From the NCBI GenBank assembly GCA_019054805.1, contig JAHQIY010000010.1, positions 1,533,501 through 1,597,500 of the forward strand: a stretch of DNA of 64,000 nucleotides. The letters are read 5' to 3'. The notes beneath the pieces are model-generated. The model worked only from the letters and a program-made list of their open reading frames with translations, did not search any database and was not told the origin of the DNA. Shown piece by piece: positions 33,250 to 44,775 of the stretch. Position 1 is the first letter of the stretch. The number at the start of each line of letters is the position of its first letter. A program made the translations under genes and the position numbers. This DNA is from Brachionus manjavacas (Eukaryota; Rotifera; Eurotatoria; Ploima; Brachionidae).

Positions 33250-34790
33250 CCGACGAACTATAGATAAAGTACCTCGATATGACCCCATGATTGTTATGGG
33301 CGACTACTTAGATATATTTAAAAAAACCTGAACCTGAAAGTTGATAGTGATAACAATGGGCTTGAGAAATGCATTGGCACTAACGGTTGAGGGAATCCTA
33401 CTGCAAAACAGCAGAAAAGATTCGATGATTTATAAAATGATAAGGAAGTGATGAACTTAAAAAGCCAGCTCAAAATTGGGCCTACATATGCCATACAAGA
33501 TCAATTAAATGGATTCTGTAAGAAAAAAACAACATTATTGAAAGACAAAGGTCATACTCCAACAATTGAAAGAAAAAAGGAGCAAAGACGGGTAAAGTAC
33601 TTAGGAGAAGTCCGAAATAAACCTGAATCTAAAAAGTCTTTACAAACTGTAACAGATAGCGCTGAACTCGATATTGACACAGAAGTTCCCAGCTTTAAAA
33701 GGAATAAAATCTGCGATAAAGGCTCTGAAGAAAACAATATCCCGTTATTGATAGAGTCACGGCAAAAATGATGAAAGCTGACGGGAGAATCACAATAGGT
33801 ATATTGCAAGACCTCTTCAGCAAGAAATGGCCGCAAGAAATAATACCAGAGATCATGTCAAAAGGTCTAATGGTCAAGCTTTCAAAGAAAGGAAAAAAAA
33901 TGATCTATGACATTTGGAGGGGAATAACACCGCTACTAATTGCAATTTAGGCTTTCTGCAGCATAATCCTTGAAAGAACAAGGAACTATTTGAATATTAC
34001 ACTTAGAAGAGAACAGACAAGATTTAGACGAGGATGAGGATGCATAGACCAGATATTTGTGACCAGAGCCTTGTGGGCCATATTAAGATCGTATGGCCTG
34101 CCAAAGAAGAAAGTTAACTTGAAAAACCTTTTTTGAGAATTCCTGTTTTGCGTGATTCTTCAAAAAGACCAAGGTGCGTTCTCTACAACAATATCCCTAA
34201 TACTTATTAACTTTGTCTAGAAGAAAACAACTGCCAGTTCGAGGGGTATAAAATTGGGAGTAACAGCAAAGCTTGAAGAATACACCGAGACATTAAGAAT
34301 AGACTTGCTAAAACAAAGAGTGCCTTTGACTTCGACCAGCATAGAAATCAACCAGCTAAAACAAGGAAGCTAAACTTAAACTATACAACACTATAGTAAA
34401 AGCAACACTAATAGAAGGAAACGAATGTTGGGTGATGTGTGAATCTGACATGAAAAGCCTGAACACCCTCCTCACTGGGAGCCTGTGGAGGATCCTCGGG
34501 ATACATTGGCCTTTCAACTTTAGATAAAGTGCCTAAAGCAAATGAAAAAATTGTTTTTAGAATGAAAGAAAGACGGATACCAAAAAGAGCCCTTCAATGG
34601 ACGCCTCAAGAACGACGTAAAATAGGACAACCAGAAGTAACATAGAGGTCAAAAACTATTAAAGAGCTCATCGAAATGGGGATGACATGGAGAGAAGCAA
34701 GGGTAAAGGCAAAAGATTGTCTTGAGTGGAAATCAAAAGGAATGATCCTATGCTCCACAAGGTGTGAATAAGGAAAAAACAAAGAAAAAA

Positions 34791-37258
34791 AAGAGACTTT
34801 TCTTTTTATCAACTTTTGAAAAATCGCAGTTCTTTAATCATTTATCTTTCGTTATTTCGATTATTTCTCAACTCTTTTGTCTTATTTTCAAAAGAGGCCA
34901 TTATCGAACTGAGAGAGGCCCTAAAAGTCTCTATTTTTTAAATGTAAGTTTTAAAGTAAAATCCTTAAAGATGTTAATAAATTTTAAGGTAAAAAATGGC
35001 TTATATGCCTTCATCATAGATTTTTGGATAGAATGTTATCTTTCGCTTTTAAGACAGTATTCTATCATAACTCCACTAAGAACTAAAAATTAAAAATTGA
35101 AGAAAAATGACTCAGGAAATTAAAGCTTTAATTTAACGAATAGCGGGAACATGACTGATCCAATTTTAAAATCTAACAATGGAGAAAAAACGGCTTTTCA
35201 TTACCTTATATTATCAATATTTTGTTTAAATTTTAAAAAATAAACATTATTCCAATTATATTTTTGATGATGATAAAAAATTAAGCTGTCATATTAATGA
35301 TTTAATCATCAAAAAAAAAATTAATTGTCACATAAAAATTAAAAGGGTTCAGGTAGTGCCTTGCTTAACGCATTCGGGTATGTTGTAGATTAAAAATATT
35401 TTTTGAAATTAAAATTTATTTATTTTTTGTCTTTTTATTATTTTTTTTATTTTTTTAAATTTTGATAAAAAAATTTTGCATCTTATTTTTTATCCTAAAT
35501 TTTTATACTTTACGATTCAAATTTACATTAACTCGACTCCAGATATTAACTATTTTTTCTATTTACTTCTCTTACTGGTTTTAAGCTAGAAAAAATAATT
35601 GAATTTTTTATTCAAGATTAATAAATAGCTTTGTAATCAAAAGATCGATGTTAAAAATTCAAGCTTTCAATTAACAATAATATCAATTTGATTTAAATTG
35701 ACTTTGTAAAAAAATATAAAAAATTTGACATAAATTTATCAATCATTTCTTCAAGTTACTAATCATTTTAAAAAATTCATAAATTTAAATTTAAATTTTT
35801 TTTATACTTATTTGAAATGAGAGAAATTAAAATATCTTGATTTACGTTGAAATTGAAATTAAAGGTTAAATTTTTTCGATATGTTTATTTCTAATTACCT
35901 GAATTTCACTCAACAACCTTTTTCATGCAAAAAAACGTTATCACCACATTTTTAGATATTTTTAGCATTTTTTGAGTCTGTTAAAGTAAATCCCAGATCA
36001 ATAAAAATATAAAACTTAGAGATTAAAAAGATAACAGGATTATTTATATATGGCAAAAACTTAACTTCTGTGCCACACATAAATATAAAATTCAGGGTTT
36101 TAAAATTGACACAAAGCCTTTAAAGTTGTTTTTTCGATTCGTCATGACAAGATCATGATAATTTAATTTAAACTTCATTTTTTTTTCAAAAATATAATCA
36201 GCTTTGGGATGTATCTGGAAACTTATGAGAGTATTTGTGAGTGTTTTATTTATTATTTTTAAATTAAAAATTTATAATTAAAAAATAATATTTATAGCAT
36301 AAAAAAGATTGTACAGCTAAATTCAGGTAATTAGAAATTAAAAATTTGAAAATCGGTGTTAATTTTTTAAAAATCTTGAACGAATTAAGTTCTGCAGCTT
36401 AACTAAATTTTTCTATTTATTTTAAATTTTAAACTTTTACATTTTTTAATTTGAGTTATTAAATTCTAAAAATTGAATAATTGTTATTATTTTTCTTTGG
36501 ATGAGTAAAAAAATTTAGCTTTTCCATATTTTTGTAATCTTTGTTTTTTTTTTAAAAAAAGCCCACATTCGATTAAAATTTAGTTAAACAATTATTATTA
36601 AATAATAACATCTGTATTTTTTTTTCAATTTTAAACGTATCAATAAAATAAAAGAGTAAATCTTTGAGGCTGTTCTTACTCTAAGTTACGATTCTGTAAC
36701 TTAGATATAATTACCTTTTTTTTAGTTATAATGTGATTGATAATTTTGCCCAAGTGAACTTTGTAAATTCCTTTGAATTGATTTTATTTCTTTTTAAAAT
36801 TCTTTACTGTCATTAATTAAATAAAATAAGAGCGCTTTTTTGCTAATTACTTTTTTTCATATTTCTTTATTAAAAATTCTTATTCCCTTGTTAAATGCTA
36901 AGTATCCTTCAAAATCGGTATAATAATTGTTTCTTTAAAGATATATAAATTTATTTAGCTAGAATATTTAAAATAAAATAATTGCATTATAAAAATCAAA
37001 AAATAATTGATCATTTACAAAAGGTTATTTTTTACAGTTTTTTAAAAAGATTTTTCGATTTTTTTACAGGTAAACAATAAATTTTTAAGAGCGAATGATT
37101 TTTAATGTTCAAAATCTAGCCCAGACTTGATAAATAAATAGTTTAGTCATGTCATTAATTGCTTGAATGTGAAAAAATAGCAATTTTATTCAGTTCGTAA
37201 TAGTAATAGTAATATACAAGGAAACTTTAAAAAATATTTGAATTCCTTTTTGAAGTTA
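34791..37258. other. AT-rich stretch, mostly unrecognised
   Basis: Contains the dispersed-repeat copy at 35885-36360 (partner of 30130-30480, with its own internal inverted TAATTACCTGAATT block) and nothing else I can support. The open frame just after LINE C (34764-35093) is low-complexity read-through. Confidence 0.5.
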
Positions 37259-38418
37259 CAGTACCGTAAATTAACTTGTCACACAAACACATTTGTAATT
37301 CTAAAAATTTGTATTTTTTACTGTAAAATACAAAGATGCATATAATTATGAAAAAAAAAGTTTATTTTAAATAATATTCTCAGTATTTTTAATAATAATT
37401 TTTATATTATCTTATAACAAATGAGATTAGCTATCAGCTGATATCAGTTTAGATCATTTTTTTGTCGCTTTATTAAAAAAATTTAAGAAATTGATTTAAA
37501 AATTTAAAATAAAGAATTTTTTTTCACAAATATATACATCTTTGTATTTTACAGTAAAAAATACAAGTTTTTTAAAATTACAATTGTATTTGTATTCAAT
37601 GTTCTTCAATTAACAAAGGGATTCTTTCTCAGTTCTTTAACCTCAATTATTTAAAAAAACATTAAAATTGACTTGACTTTAAAATTTTCATTTTGAAATT
37701 AAAAAGGTTTTAAAAAAAGAGAGAAAAATAATCAAGCCTAAAAATTGTAGATCATTACAAGTTCAAAATAAAATTAAATCTTCAGTAGGTATCTTAAAAT
37801 AACACAGTCCAAATGGTCGACATCAAAAATCATGCTATAATCGGTACCGTAAAAAATGAAAAAGGCGCTGCACCGCATCGTGTTTTTTTTAAAACACCCA
37901 GTGTATTTGAAAGAATTCATTAATAAGGCAGAGTTGGTCAAAAGTCAAAGTCTTAAGTTAAAATAGATTATAAAATCTTAAGATTATTCTATAAAATATT
38001 TAAAAAAATAGAGAAAAATTAACACAAAATATTTTCAACTTCAAATGTACAAGTCAAATTACTTTGAATTTTTGAGAAGCAAGACTCGACTTTCTGACTT
38101 CTGAACAACTCTGAGCAAAAGTAAAGTTATTTCATTCTTAAAAATGTTTTTTGTTACAATTTATTTAAGATAATGCCAGTTATTATAGAATACAAAAAAC
38201 AAATTTTTTGTTTAAAATAAAATTCTCAGTTTTTTTTATATATTTAATTTCTGAAATTTTTTTAACAATATTAGTTGATATCAAATTAAATTAGCTGATA
38301 TCATCTAATGTGAGGAAGCGACAAAAAAATGATCTAAACTGATATCAGCTGATAGCTAATCTCATTTTTTATCAGATAAATCAGAAGATATGATGTGACA
38401 AGTTAATTTTCGGCACTG
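37259..38418. mobile_element. Tc1/mariner-type MITE, 1160 bp, copy 1
   Basis: Termini CAGTACCGTAAATTAACTTG and, at the other end, the complement of CAGTGCCGAAAATTAACTTG, both flanked by TA (37257-37258, 38419-38420). Inside are further inverted repeats: AGCTATCAGCTGATATCAGT around 37430-37450 and 38330-38355, and TGTATTTT-ACTGTAAAATAC around 37305-37335 and 37535-37560. The latter looks like a second foldback nested within. No transposase frame. A 234-bp relative lies at 63169. Confidence 0.8.
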
Positions 38419-38693
38419 TAGTTTCTTAAAATTCAAAAAATTCAAAAAAAAAAATTCACAACATTCAAACCCACTCAAGCTAAAATCGATGGCTTCATGG
38501 AGGTTTCATCAATGAATCAATTCATTTTTTATGCATAAAAAATATTTTTGGAGTAGATTTTTATTTTTATTTTTGACTTGCTAAAAAGACGCCTTTTGCA
38601 TTCCTTTTAAATTGGAAGAGACCATGAGAAAATTCAGTTTTTCAAACTAAAATTGAAGGAAACAAAATTAATTAGTTGTTGTCATTCTATTTT

Positions 38694-38765
38694 GTCCGAA
38701 TAGCCGAATGGTCTGCGTGTTAGTCATGCGAGCAGAGGCTCTAGGGTTCAAAACCCGCTGAGGGT
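38694..38765 (+). ncRNA. tRNA-like sequence, probably a SINE head
   Basis: TAGCCGAATGG at 38701 resembles an A box and GGTTCAAAACC at 38745 a B box, 44 bases apart. An anticodon-like stem TGCGT/ATGCG encloses the loop GTTAGTC (anticodon would be TAG, Leu), followed by a class II variable-arm hairpin AGC-AGAG-GCT. The T-stem is weak and there is no complementary acceptor stem, so it is not a normal tRNA gene. A tRNA(Leu/Ser)-derived SINE or a tRNA pseudogene fits best. Confidence 0.45.
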
Positions 38766-40427
38766 GAAAAAATCTTCAAATATCTTTGCAATACGGGGCG
38801 AATGTTTAAAACCCTTTGACAGAAAAATTTTTATTAATTTTATTTTTGAAAAGTCATTAATATAATTTATTTAGCTTTAAAATCTTATTAGAGCATTGCC
38901 TAAAAATTCGTAAATTCCTGAAACAATGAAAAAAAATTAACAAAATTATAAAATCAGTCTTTTAAGAAGAATCACTTACCAATATATCTAATAACCGAAA
39001 GAGATGAAGCTGATACATCTAGTACTTCTACAATTAGTGTAAATCTTTGTTCAACTGTTTATTCAGTGTATCTGCTCTTAGCCAAAGGTGTTATTTAAAT
39101 AATTTGATTGCTTACAGTGTTCTTTAATTCCAAATTTACTGAAGCTGCTTTTTGTCTAGTTCTAGGACTTCTCAGTAATTTCTAAATTAATAATTAACTT
39201 AGAGAATCAAAAATTTTAAGTCTTTCTATTGAGAATAGTGTGAATTGATGTTTGTCTTAAATCAAGTGTCTAAATAAATTTTGAGTTTTGATCCTAAAAA
39301 TTTTAATCATTTGAAAAAAAACTAGAAAAAAACTATTTTTAGTTAAATTTTTACTTTTTGTTATTATCTTAAGAATTATTTAAAAAAAAAAAATTTATTT
39401 TATAGTTAAATAAATTATGATATACACGAATATTTCTTCCATTATTTTCGATGAAATTAAAGACTATTAGACTTAAAGACTATTAAAAGCCCGGCGATGT
39501 ATGAGAGCTCAGGCGGTATCTTATTCTTTTCTGAAAATAACTGCGGAATTTTGAACAACATAAAAATTTTTGATAAATAAAATAAATTTTATCAAAACAA
39601 AAGATGGTTTCTAAAATAAATTAAACAAAAATTTTGATGTTATTCTTAGAAAATGAGTAAAGGTAAAATTAATCTAAAATTGCCACAACTAAGGATTAAT
39701 TAAGACTATTGTAGAGTGTTTTTGTTATTTTAAATAATTGTTAAGTTAAAACTTGAATTATAGCGTCAGACTTTTCACCTGGAATATTCACTTCTTTATA
39801 GTCATATATTTTTTTCACAAATCTTGAATTATGATTTGTGAAGTTCAGTAGAAAAGAATAGAACAAAATGTGCAGCATTCAAAGTAGCATCAAACATCAA
39901 GGTCTGTTAAACTCTCCAACTTGAGCAGAAATTAGATTTCGATATGTTCGAGCATACTGCATTTAGCAGAGATTTTGCACATCATTAGCAGACTATGACA
40001 ATTGATGCAATTTTGGATGTTGCATTTAATTTTAAATTTTAGAAAAAAAGTTATTCAATTTTTATTGTTCTTTCTATTTTTTTTGTATTGAATTTGAAAA
40101 TTTCATTTTTCATTTGTAAATTCATCGTTTAGTTCGTTTAGGTTCGTTTTTAAATTTAGAATAAAAATTAATTTACCTATGTCAAAATAAAAAAGAGAAG
40201 TATCCATTTTCTAGTTTTTATTTTTTGTTTAATGTTTGTTTTGTTTAAAACCAAATCCAATTTTATGTTTTTTGTTTTCTTTCTTTAATTTACTGCATTT
40301 TTTAATGTTATCATCACAGATTGAATAAAATTCTTTTATTTTTGTCATACCAGCACAAGTATTATTTATAATGCAACTTTGTTTTTGAATTAATGTCATG
40401 AATAGATTTTTGATTTTTAATTTTACA
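38766..40427. other. AT-rich stretch, nothing firm
   Basis: May include the body of the SINE candidate just upstream. No coding frame with a motif. Confidence 0.4.
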
Positions 40428-40601
40428 AGTGAGTCTGATGTTGAAGAAGAGGAACCAGTTTCAAAATGAGCAAGATTGGAGGCAAACAATGTAAAAGTAA
40501 TTCACAAACTAGTAAAACTGTGTAATCAATGTGGCGGGCAAATGAAGAAAAAACGCTACTGGGCTTGTGCTAACAAATGTGGAAAAAATTTAAAATTTTA
40601 G
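40428..40601 (+). pseudogene. Zinc-ribbon-like C-terminal fragment with one in-frame stop
   Basis: A 58-codon plus-strand frame: SESDVEEEEPVSK, a TGA, then ARLEANNVKVIHKLVKL and CNQCGGQMKKKRYWACANKC followed by GKNLKF and TAG at 40599-40601. The C-x2-C ... C-x3-C spacing (CNQC, CANKC) is a zinc-ribbon-like tail, and the acidic stretch before it looks like a linker. It resembles tails found in some transposases but I cannot name the family. A single stop suggests moderate age. Confidence 0.3.
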
Positions 40602-40865
40602 TGTCACCAGTAAAAAAAAAGTTTGCTTTTTTGTAATTTTTATTGTAATTCTAATCAAATTGGTGTCAAATAAAAAAAGTGTTATTTTTTATTTTTACGT
40701 ATTTTTTTATTTTTGTGGTTATTCGAATAAAATTGGGAGAAAAACTTAAAAATTTGTGGTATTCGAATTTAATTTCTCATTTTACAATTAGGTAGAATTT
40801 AGAATCTTACTGATAGTAAAACGAATGTGTATTGTGAATTTTGAAAGAAAGAGCAAAAACAAAAA

Positions 40866-41135
40866 ATTTAAAGTGAAATAACTTTTTTACTGTTTGTCTA
40901 AAAATTGCCCTGCAAAATGTATCAGCTGATACAAACTTTGTTTCCTCCAAATTTTGTCTCTGCAAAAACTCTGCAATTTAATTTTAATGATTTTTTAAAT
41001 ACATTTTGTACTTTACAGAATTGCAGATTTTTTGCAGAGACTAAATTTGGGTAGTACCAAGTTTGTATCAGCTGAAACATTTTGCAGAGCAATTTTTAGG
41101 CTAATAGTAAAAAATTTATTTAATTTTAACACTGT
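40866..41135. mobile_element. Foldback MITE of about 270 bp
   Basis: Arms 40866-40940 and 41058-41135 are imperfect reverse complements (blocks CTAAAAATTGC, CTGCAAAATGT, CAGCTGATACAAACTT). The AATAACTTTTTTACT motif in the left arm also occurs in the arms of the MITE at 57680-58035, as do CTGCAAAAT motifs, so the two may be related. Target duplication not resolved. Confidence 0.6.
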
Positions 41136-42471
41136 GTTTCATTTTTATATTGTTTAAATCTCATTTTAAATACGACGCAGATTTTCTATTAATTTATTTA
41201 TTGTCAAATTTTCACTATTCTCTTATTCTCTCGTTCTTTCTTTCCTTCTTTAAGCTCCAAAATTTCATCATCTCTGTGATGTCGTAGCATCACGTGACTA
41301 GCAAGAGCACTCTGTTTTGTCATTGAAATTGGAAACATACTTTATTTTACTTTCTTAACCAAAGACTTGGCCTAACAACAATAAAATATATTTTTCTAAA
41401 TTTTACAAACATGCGTTGGGGCATAATTCGGTATTTAAACAAAATCTTAAAACAACATAATAAGTATTTTATGAATTGAATTTATTTCTTTTTTGGCTTA
41501 GACGGCCGTTTCTACTTTTGTTTAGATTGTAATAAAAGCAATTTGGCAAATAAACAAATTTCTTTTATTGGAAAATCACAGACATTACAATCTCTTGTAC
41601 CATGTTTTAGCTTACTCTTTTTTATTTAAACTGACTTCTTTTGATATGAAGAAGAAAGTAATTAGAACTTTTTTTTGAATAAAGTTATTCTCAAACTTTT
41701 AACTTTGAAACTTCGACCTTTTTTTGGAAAAAGTTCGAATCTTGACTGAACTTTTTTTTCAAATTTTTTCGAATTTTTTTTTAAGTTAAGCAATCTTGTC
41801 ATTAAAATTTCTCAAAAAATTTTTTTTAAAAAGTTCTTATTTTTAAAAGAGCTTATTCTTGCCGGTATTTGAACCAGACCTGATTTTTTTTTGATTTTTT
41901 TAACATTTGTTTAAATCACTGAGCTATTATGAGTTTCAAAATTTTATAACGATTTAACCAAGTTAACTTAGAAAAATTAATGCTTAAACTTTTTTTTCAT
42001 TTTAAGCAACTGATTCAAAAAGTGACTTATTGATTATGTGACAAAATCTAAATTATTTAATGTAAATTAAATTTTTAAACTCTTTAATAAATTTTTCAAA
42101 AAAGCTAGAATTTGGGTTCGAGCTTGATACATGATAAAAAAAAAACAAATAATGATAACAAATATTTTGATAACATTTCAATTTCTTATGATTTGATAAA
42201 CTAATTTTTTTTAGCTCTAAAATAAATCAAAAAATTCTTTAAAACAATTTCCAAATAATTAAGGAAATTTAATAAAAATCTTTCAATCTAAAATAAATTT
42301 GATCTCACTTGTAAAATTTTTAATTTATCTTTTAAAATGGATTCTAAAGAAAATATTTTAAACTCTCCTGAATATAAAATTTATTTTTTCCTCTCAGAAT
42401 GCGGCTTAGTGCATCGGGTTAGACAATGTCTAAATCTTAATTGAAAAAAAATTAAGATTTAGGATCGAGAT
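41136..42471. other. AT-rich stretch with a tRNA-like segment
   Basis: Besides the tRNA-like segment at 41850-41932 nothing is firm. A 41-codon frame near 41500 (LDGRFYFCLDCNKSNLANKQ) is of unknown meaning. TCACGTGACTA at 41290 also occurs at 32173. Confidence 0.35.
41850..41932 (-). ncRNA. tRNA-like A and B boxes, possible SINE
   Basis: On the minus strand TAGCTCAGTGATTTAA (A-box-like) is followed 37 bases later by CTGGTTCAAATACCGG (B-box-like with a short stem). Between them is A-rich sequence with no anticodon stem. This is the pattern of a decayed tRNA-derived SINE promoter. It is weak evidence in such AT-rich DNA. Confidence 0.3.
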
Positions 42472-42687
42472 ATGTTACTTTGGCTACAAAAGCGTATTAA
42501 TGACGCTAAAAATGCTTTAATGCATTGGAGATGTTCGAGTTGTGGTTGATCAAAAACGGCCTATGACGGTTCATTTTTTTCATTATTCAAAAAATCCCCT
42601 AAAATAATAATCTTTTTAATAAAATGTTGGGCAGATCAGTTTAAAAGCTTTAAAATTATAATTTGTAAAAGATATTTTTTCCACTAA
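42472..42687 (+). pseudogene. Merlin/IS1595-like transposase N-terminal zinc-ribbon remnant
   Basis: A 71-codon frame with one internal TGA: MLLWLQKRINDAKNALMHWR, CSSCG, stop, SKTAYDGSFFSLFKK, then IFLIKCWADQF. The pattern 'WRC--C ... GSFF ... I--L---WA' is the zinc-ribbon and following helix of IS1595/Merlin-type DDE transposases (family knowledge). The downstream catalytic part is missing and a 639-bp MITE inserted 11 bases after the stop. Confidence 0.45.
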
Positions 42688-42698
42688 TTTGAATAAAT

Positions 42699-43337
42699 GG
42701 GTCTTGTTAATTAAGTGAACAAATGATCACATAATTTTGCAAATTAAGTGAACATTAAATTACGTGAACAAATAAAAATAAAAAAAGTGTGCACATAATT
42801 TCAAAATCAATAATTAGGTGAACAAATCTGTTAATCTTTAAATTAGTTATCAAAAATCAAAAGATTTTTAGCTTAGAGAACATAATTTTTGCACTTAATT
42901 TTTACAAAAAACTGTATATTCGAAAAAAACGAATTAAGCAATCATCCGCTCGTCTCATTTTGGGTTTACGTTTTGCGTGAACAGATTGCGTTCTAAAAGA
43001 AAACAAAAACTTAATTACTAATTCTATTTTCTTTTAGTTGATTAATTTATTCAAAAGAGCGACTCATAGGCATTAAATGTAAAAAAAAATTAAGATTTAA
43101 AATATTTTCAAAAGAAAATAAGAATAAATAAATAAAAAAAATAATTAATTGAATATTAAATATTTTAATAAGTTTGATAATTCGTCTTAAATAAATTTTT
43201 TTTATGTGTTCACATAATTAATTATTTTTTTTTGTTCACCTTTATGTGACCACACATTTAACCTTTGTTCACCTATTTTCAAAATTATGTTTCTCACGTA
43301 ATTATGTGAACTAGTGCGCACGTAATTAACAAGACCC
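42699..43337. mobile_element. 639-bp MITE with 8-bp target duplication
   Basis: Termini GGGTCTTGTTAATTA / TAATTAACAAGACCC are flanked by the direct repeat GAATAAAT (42691-42698 and 43338-43345). Subterminal regions repeat GTGAACAAAT and its complement, with ACATAATTT, at least eight times. Eight bases fits hAT or Merlin; the terminus does not settle which. No coding frame. Confidence 0.85.
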
Positions 43338-43345
43338 GAATAAAT

Positions 43346-43564
43346 CTAAAATTTAAAATATTTTATGCTTTCTAGAATGATAACATTTTCGTGTAAATGA
43401 TAAAATTTTAAGATTATCGATAACAATATTGTTATCATGACAACATTTAATAATATATAAAAATTTTAAATTTTTTTGATAACGAAATAGGTTGATAACT
43501 ATCTAGTTATCAGAATGTTAACATAACCTGTATGGTCTTCAGTGATAACATTTTATATTGACAC
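43346..43564. repeat. GATAACATTTT-rich segment
   Basis: GATAACATTT or close variants occur at about 43379, 43421, 43541 and 43567, and inverted as TGTTATCA. Similar copies lie near 42140-42175. This may be the end of an unclassified element interrupted by the MITE and LINE. Confidence 0.35.
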
Positions 43565-44390
43565 TTGATAACATTTTATAGCGATAATGACCTCACGTCA
43601 CTGAAGCAGGACCTCGATGCACTTATGGAGTGGTCTAACACGTGGCGAATGCTCTTTCACGTCGAGAAGTGTAAGGTAATGGAGTTTAGCAGGTCTGGTA
43701 AGAGCAAATTAACCAACACGGAGTTATTCATGGGCGAGTCCGACGCACCATACATTCTCAAATCTGTAGAAAATGAAAAGGACCTCGGAGTGACTTTCGA
43801 CCGTAATTTAAAGTTCTCTAATCACATCAGGATTCAGGCCAACAGAGCTAACCGTATTCTTGGGCAGCTGAGAAGAACGTTCAGGTTCTGGACCATCGAC
43901 ACCTGAAAGACCCTCTACTGCGCATATTGGGGCCCCATTTGGAATACGCCTCATCAGTTGATCACCATTCAGTAAGCGAAACATCAGAGCATTAGAGAGC
44001 GTTCAGAGGAGAGCTACCAAGCTGGTGCCTAGAATCAGAAACTGGAGCCATGAAGACCGTCTCACTGTATTAGGTCTGACGCCACTTCGTGAACGCAGAA
44101 TTAGAGGGGATCTGATCCAGCTATTCAAGTTCAACAATGGCTTCAACGAAGTGTCCTGGGTGAATCCTCTGGTGCAATGAAGTTCTCTCACACAGACTGG
44201 TCCAGCAAGGGGAATCAGAGGACATTAGAGAAGACTCTCCGGGCAGCCCTCAACTAAATGTATGCAGAGGTCCAACTTCTTCACGAACAGAGTTGTTAAC
44301 CATTGGAATGCCCTGCCAACCGAAGTTACCGACTCTCAATCAATCAACCAGTTCAAGAATAAGTACGACGCCTTCAAGCCTAGCATATGA
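43565..44390 (+). pseudogene. LINE B C-terminal RT/thumb segment
   Basis: An intact stretch (43565-43906) reads LKQDLDALMEWSNTWRMLF, KVMEFSRSGKS, ENEKDLGVTFDRNLKFSNHI and ANRANRILGQLRRTFRFW. After frameshifts near 43900-44000 it continues VQRRATKLV, GLTPLRERRIRGDLIQLFKF, NNGFNEVSWVNPL, then the end block FTNRVVNHWNALPTEVTDSQ and SINQFKNKYDAF near 44380. These are the post-catalytic blocks of CR1-like RTs. It is closely similar to 16781-17524. Two stops interrupt the C-terminal part. Confidence 0.75.
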
Positions 44391-44775
44391 TTTCACAAAC
44401 GCGCACTAGTTTCTTCCACCTATTTTTATTGTATACTTCTTCTATTTTAATTTTTCATAGTAATTCTATTTAAATTGTAATTTTATTTGATTTGTTATGG
44501 TATTTAAACTGTAATCTTTTATTATGTAATTCTATTTCTGTATTCTTGCATATTTTTACTTTGTAAAATTATTGTACATAAAACTTACTTAATTTCACAT
44601 AATACTTTCTTAGATTAATTTAAACAATGACTCTTACTGAACTAAAAAAAAAATGATGTATTTGTCTGTTATTTTCCATCTTTTCTGCGCAATTTCGGCT
44701 ATCATTGATGTCCTCCTAGTAGGTCATCTCCGCAAGCTTGCTTGCTGTAGCTTATTCTTATTATTATTATTATTA
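43565..44775 (+). mobile_element. CR1-like LINE B family, 5'-truncated copy (plus strand)
   Basis: Begins within the RT just after the FADD region and ends with CTTGCTGTAGCTTATT and an ATT repeat (44750-44775). The 3' end is shared with the minus-strand copy at 16590. Confidence 0.8.

Larger units (their letters stand above)
32535..34770 (+). pseudogene. RTE-like endonuclease-reverse transcriptase, heavily decayed and interrupted
   Basis: Order of readable blocks: endonuclease start (TWSFRTMFETSRCAQAALVI, then KKYDLGVLGICENRWIGSSK); after the nested insertion IKSIFYEQLRRTIDKVPRYD and MIVMGDYLDIF (the usual GDFN is changed to GDYL); the linker (EQRRVKYLGEVRNKPES, ELDIDTEVPS at 33580-33690); RT residues RNYLNITLRREQTRFRRG and GCIDQIFVTRALW; a TTASSRGIKLGVTAKLEE block; and a C-terminal PKRA-Q-TPQ-like block near 34580-34740. 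Frames change many times and the RT YADD region (expected near 34270) is not readable. The same family is better preserved at 51463-52699 (minus). Activity is impossible. Confidence 0.7.
32530..34790 (+). mobile_element. RTE-like LINE C (outer copy), plus strand
   Basis: Starts at the beginning of the endonuclease (TWSFRTMFETSRC at about 32540) and runs to a 3' end GCTCCACAAGGTGTGAATAA followed by A-rich sequence at 34770-34790. The same 3' end occurs at 33190 and, on the other strand, at 51480. It is interrupted at 32865-33210 by a second copy of its own family. Confidence 0.8.

Noticed and set aside
33552-33877. Minus-strand frames of 60-94 codons
   Set aside because: Antisense to the recognisable RTE-like linker (EQRRVKYLGEVRNKPES, ELDIDTEVPS) on the plus strand.
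40229-40489. 86-codon minus-strand frame with Lys-rich C-terminus
   Set aside because: Lys/Asn composition follows from A-rich DNA and it overlaps the better-supported plus-strand zinc-ribbon frame.
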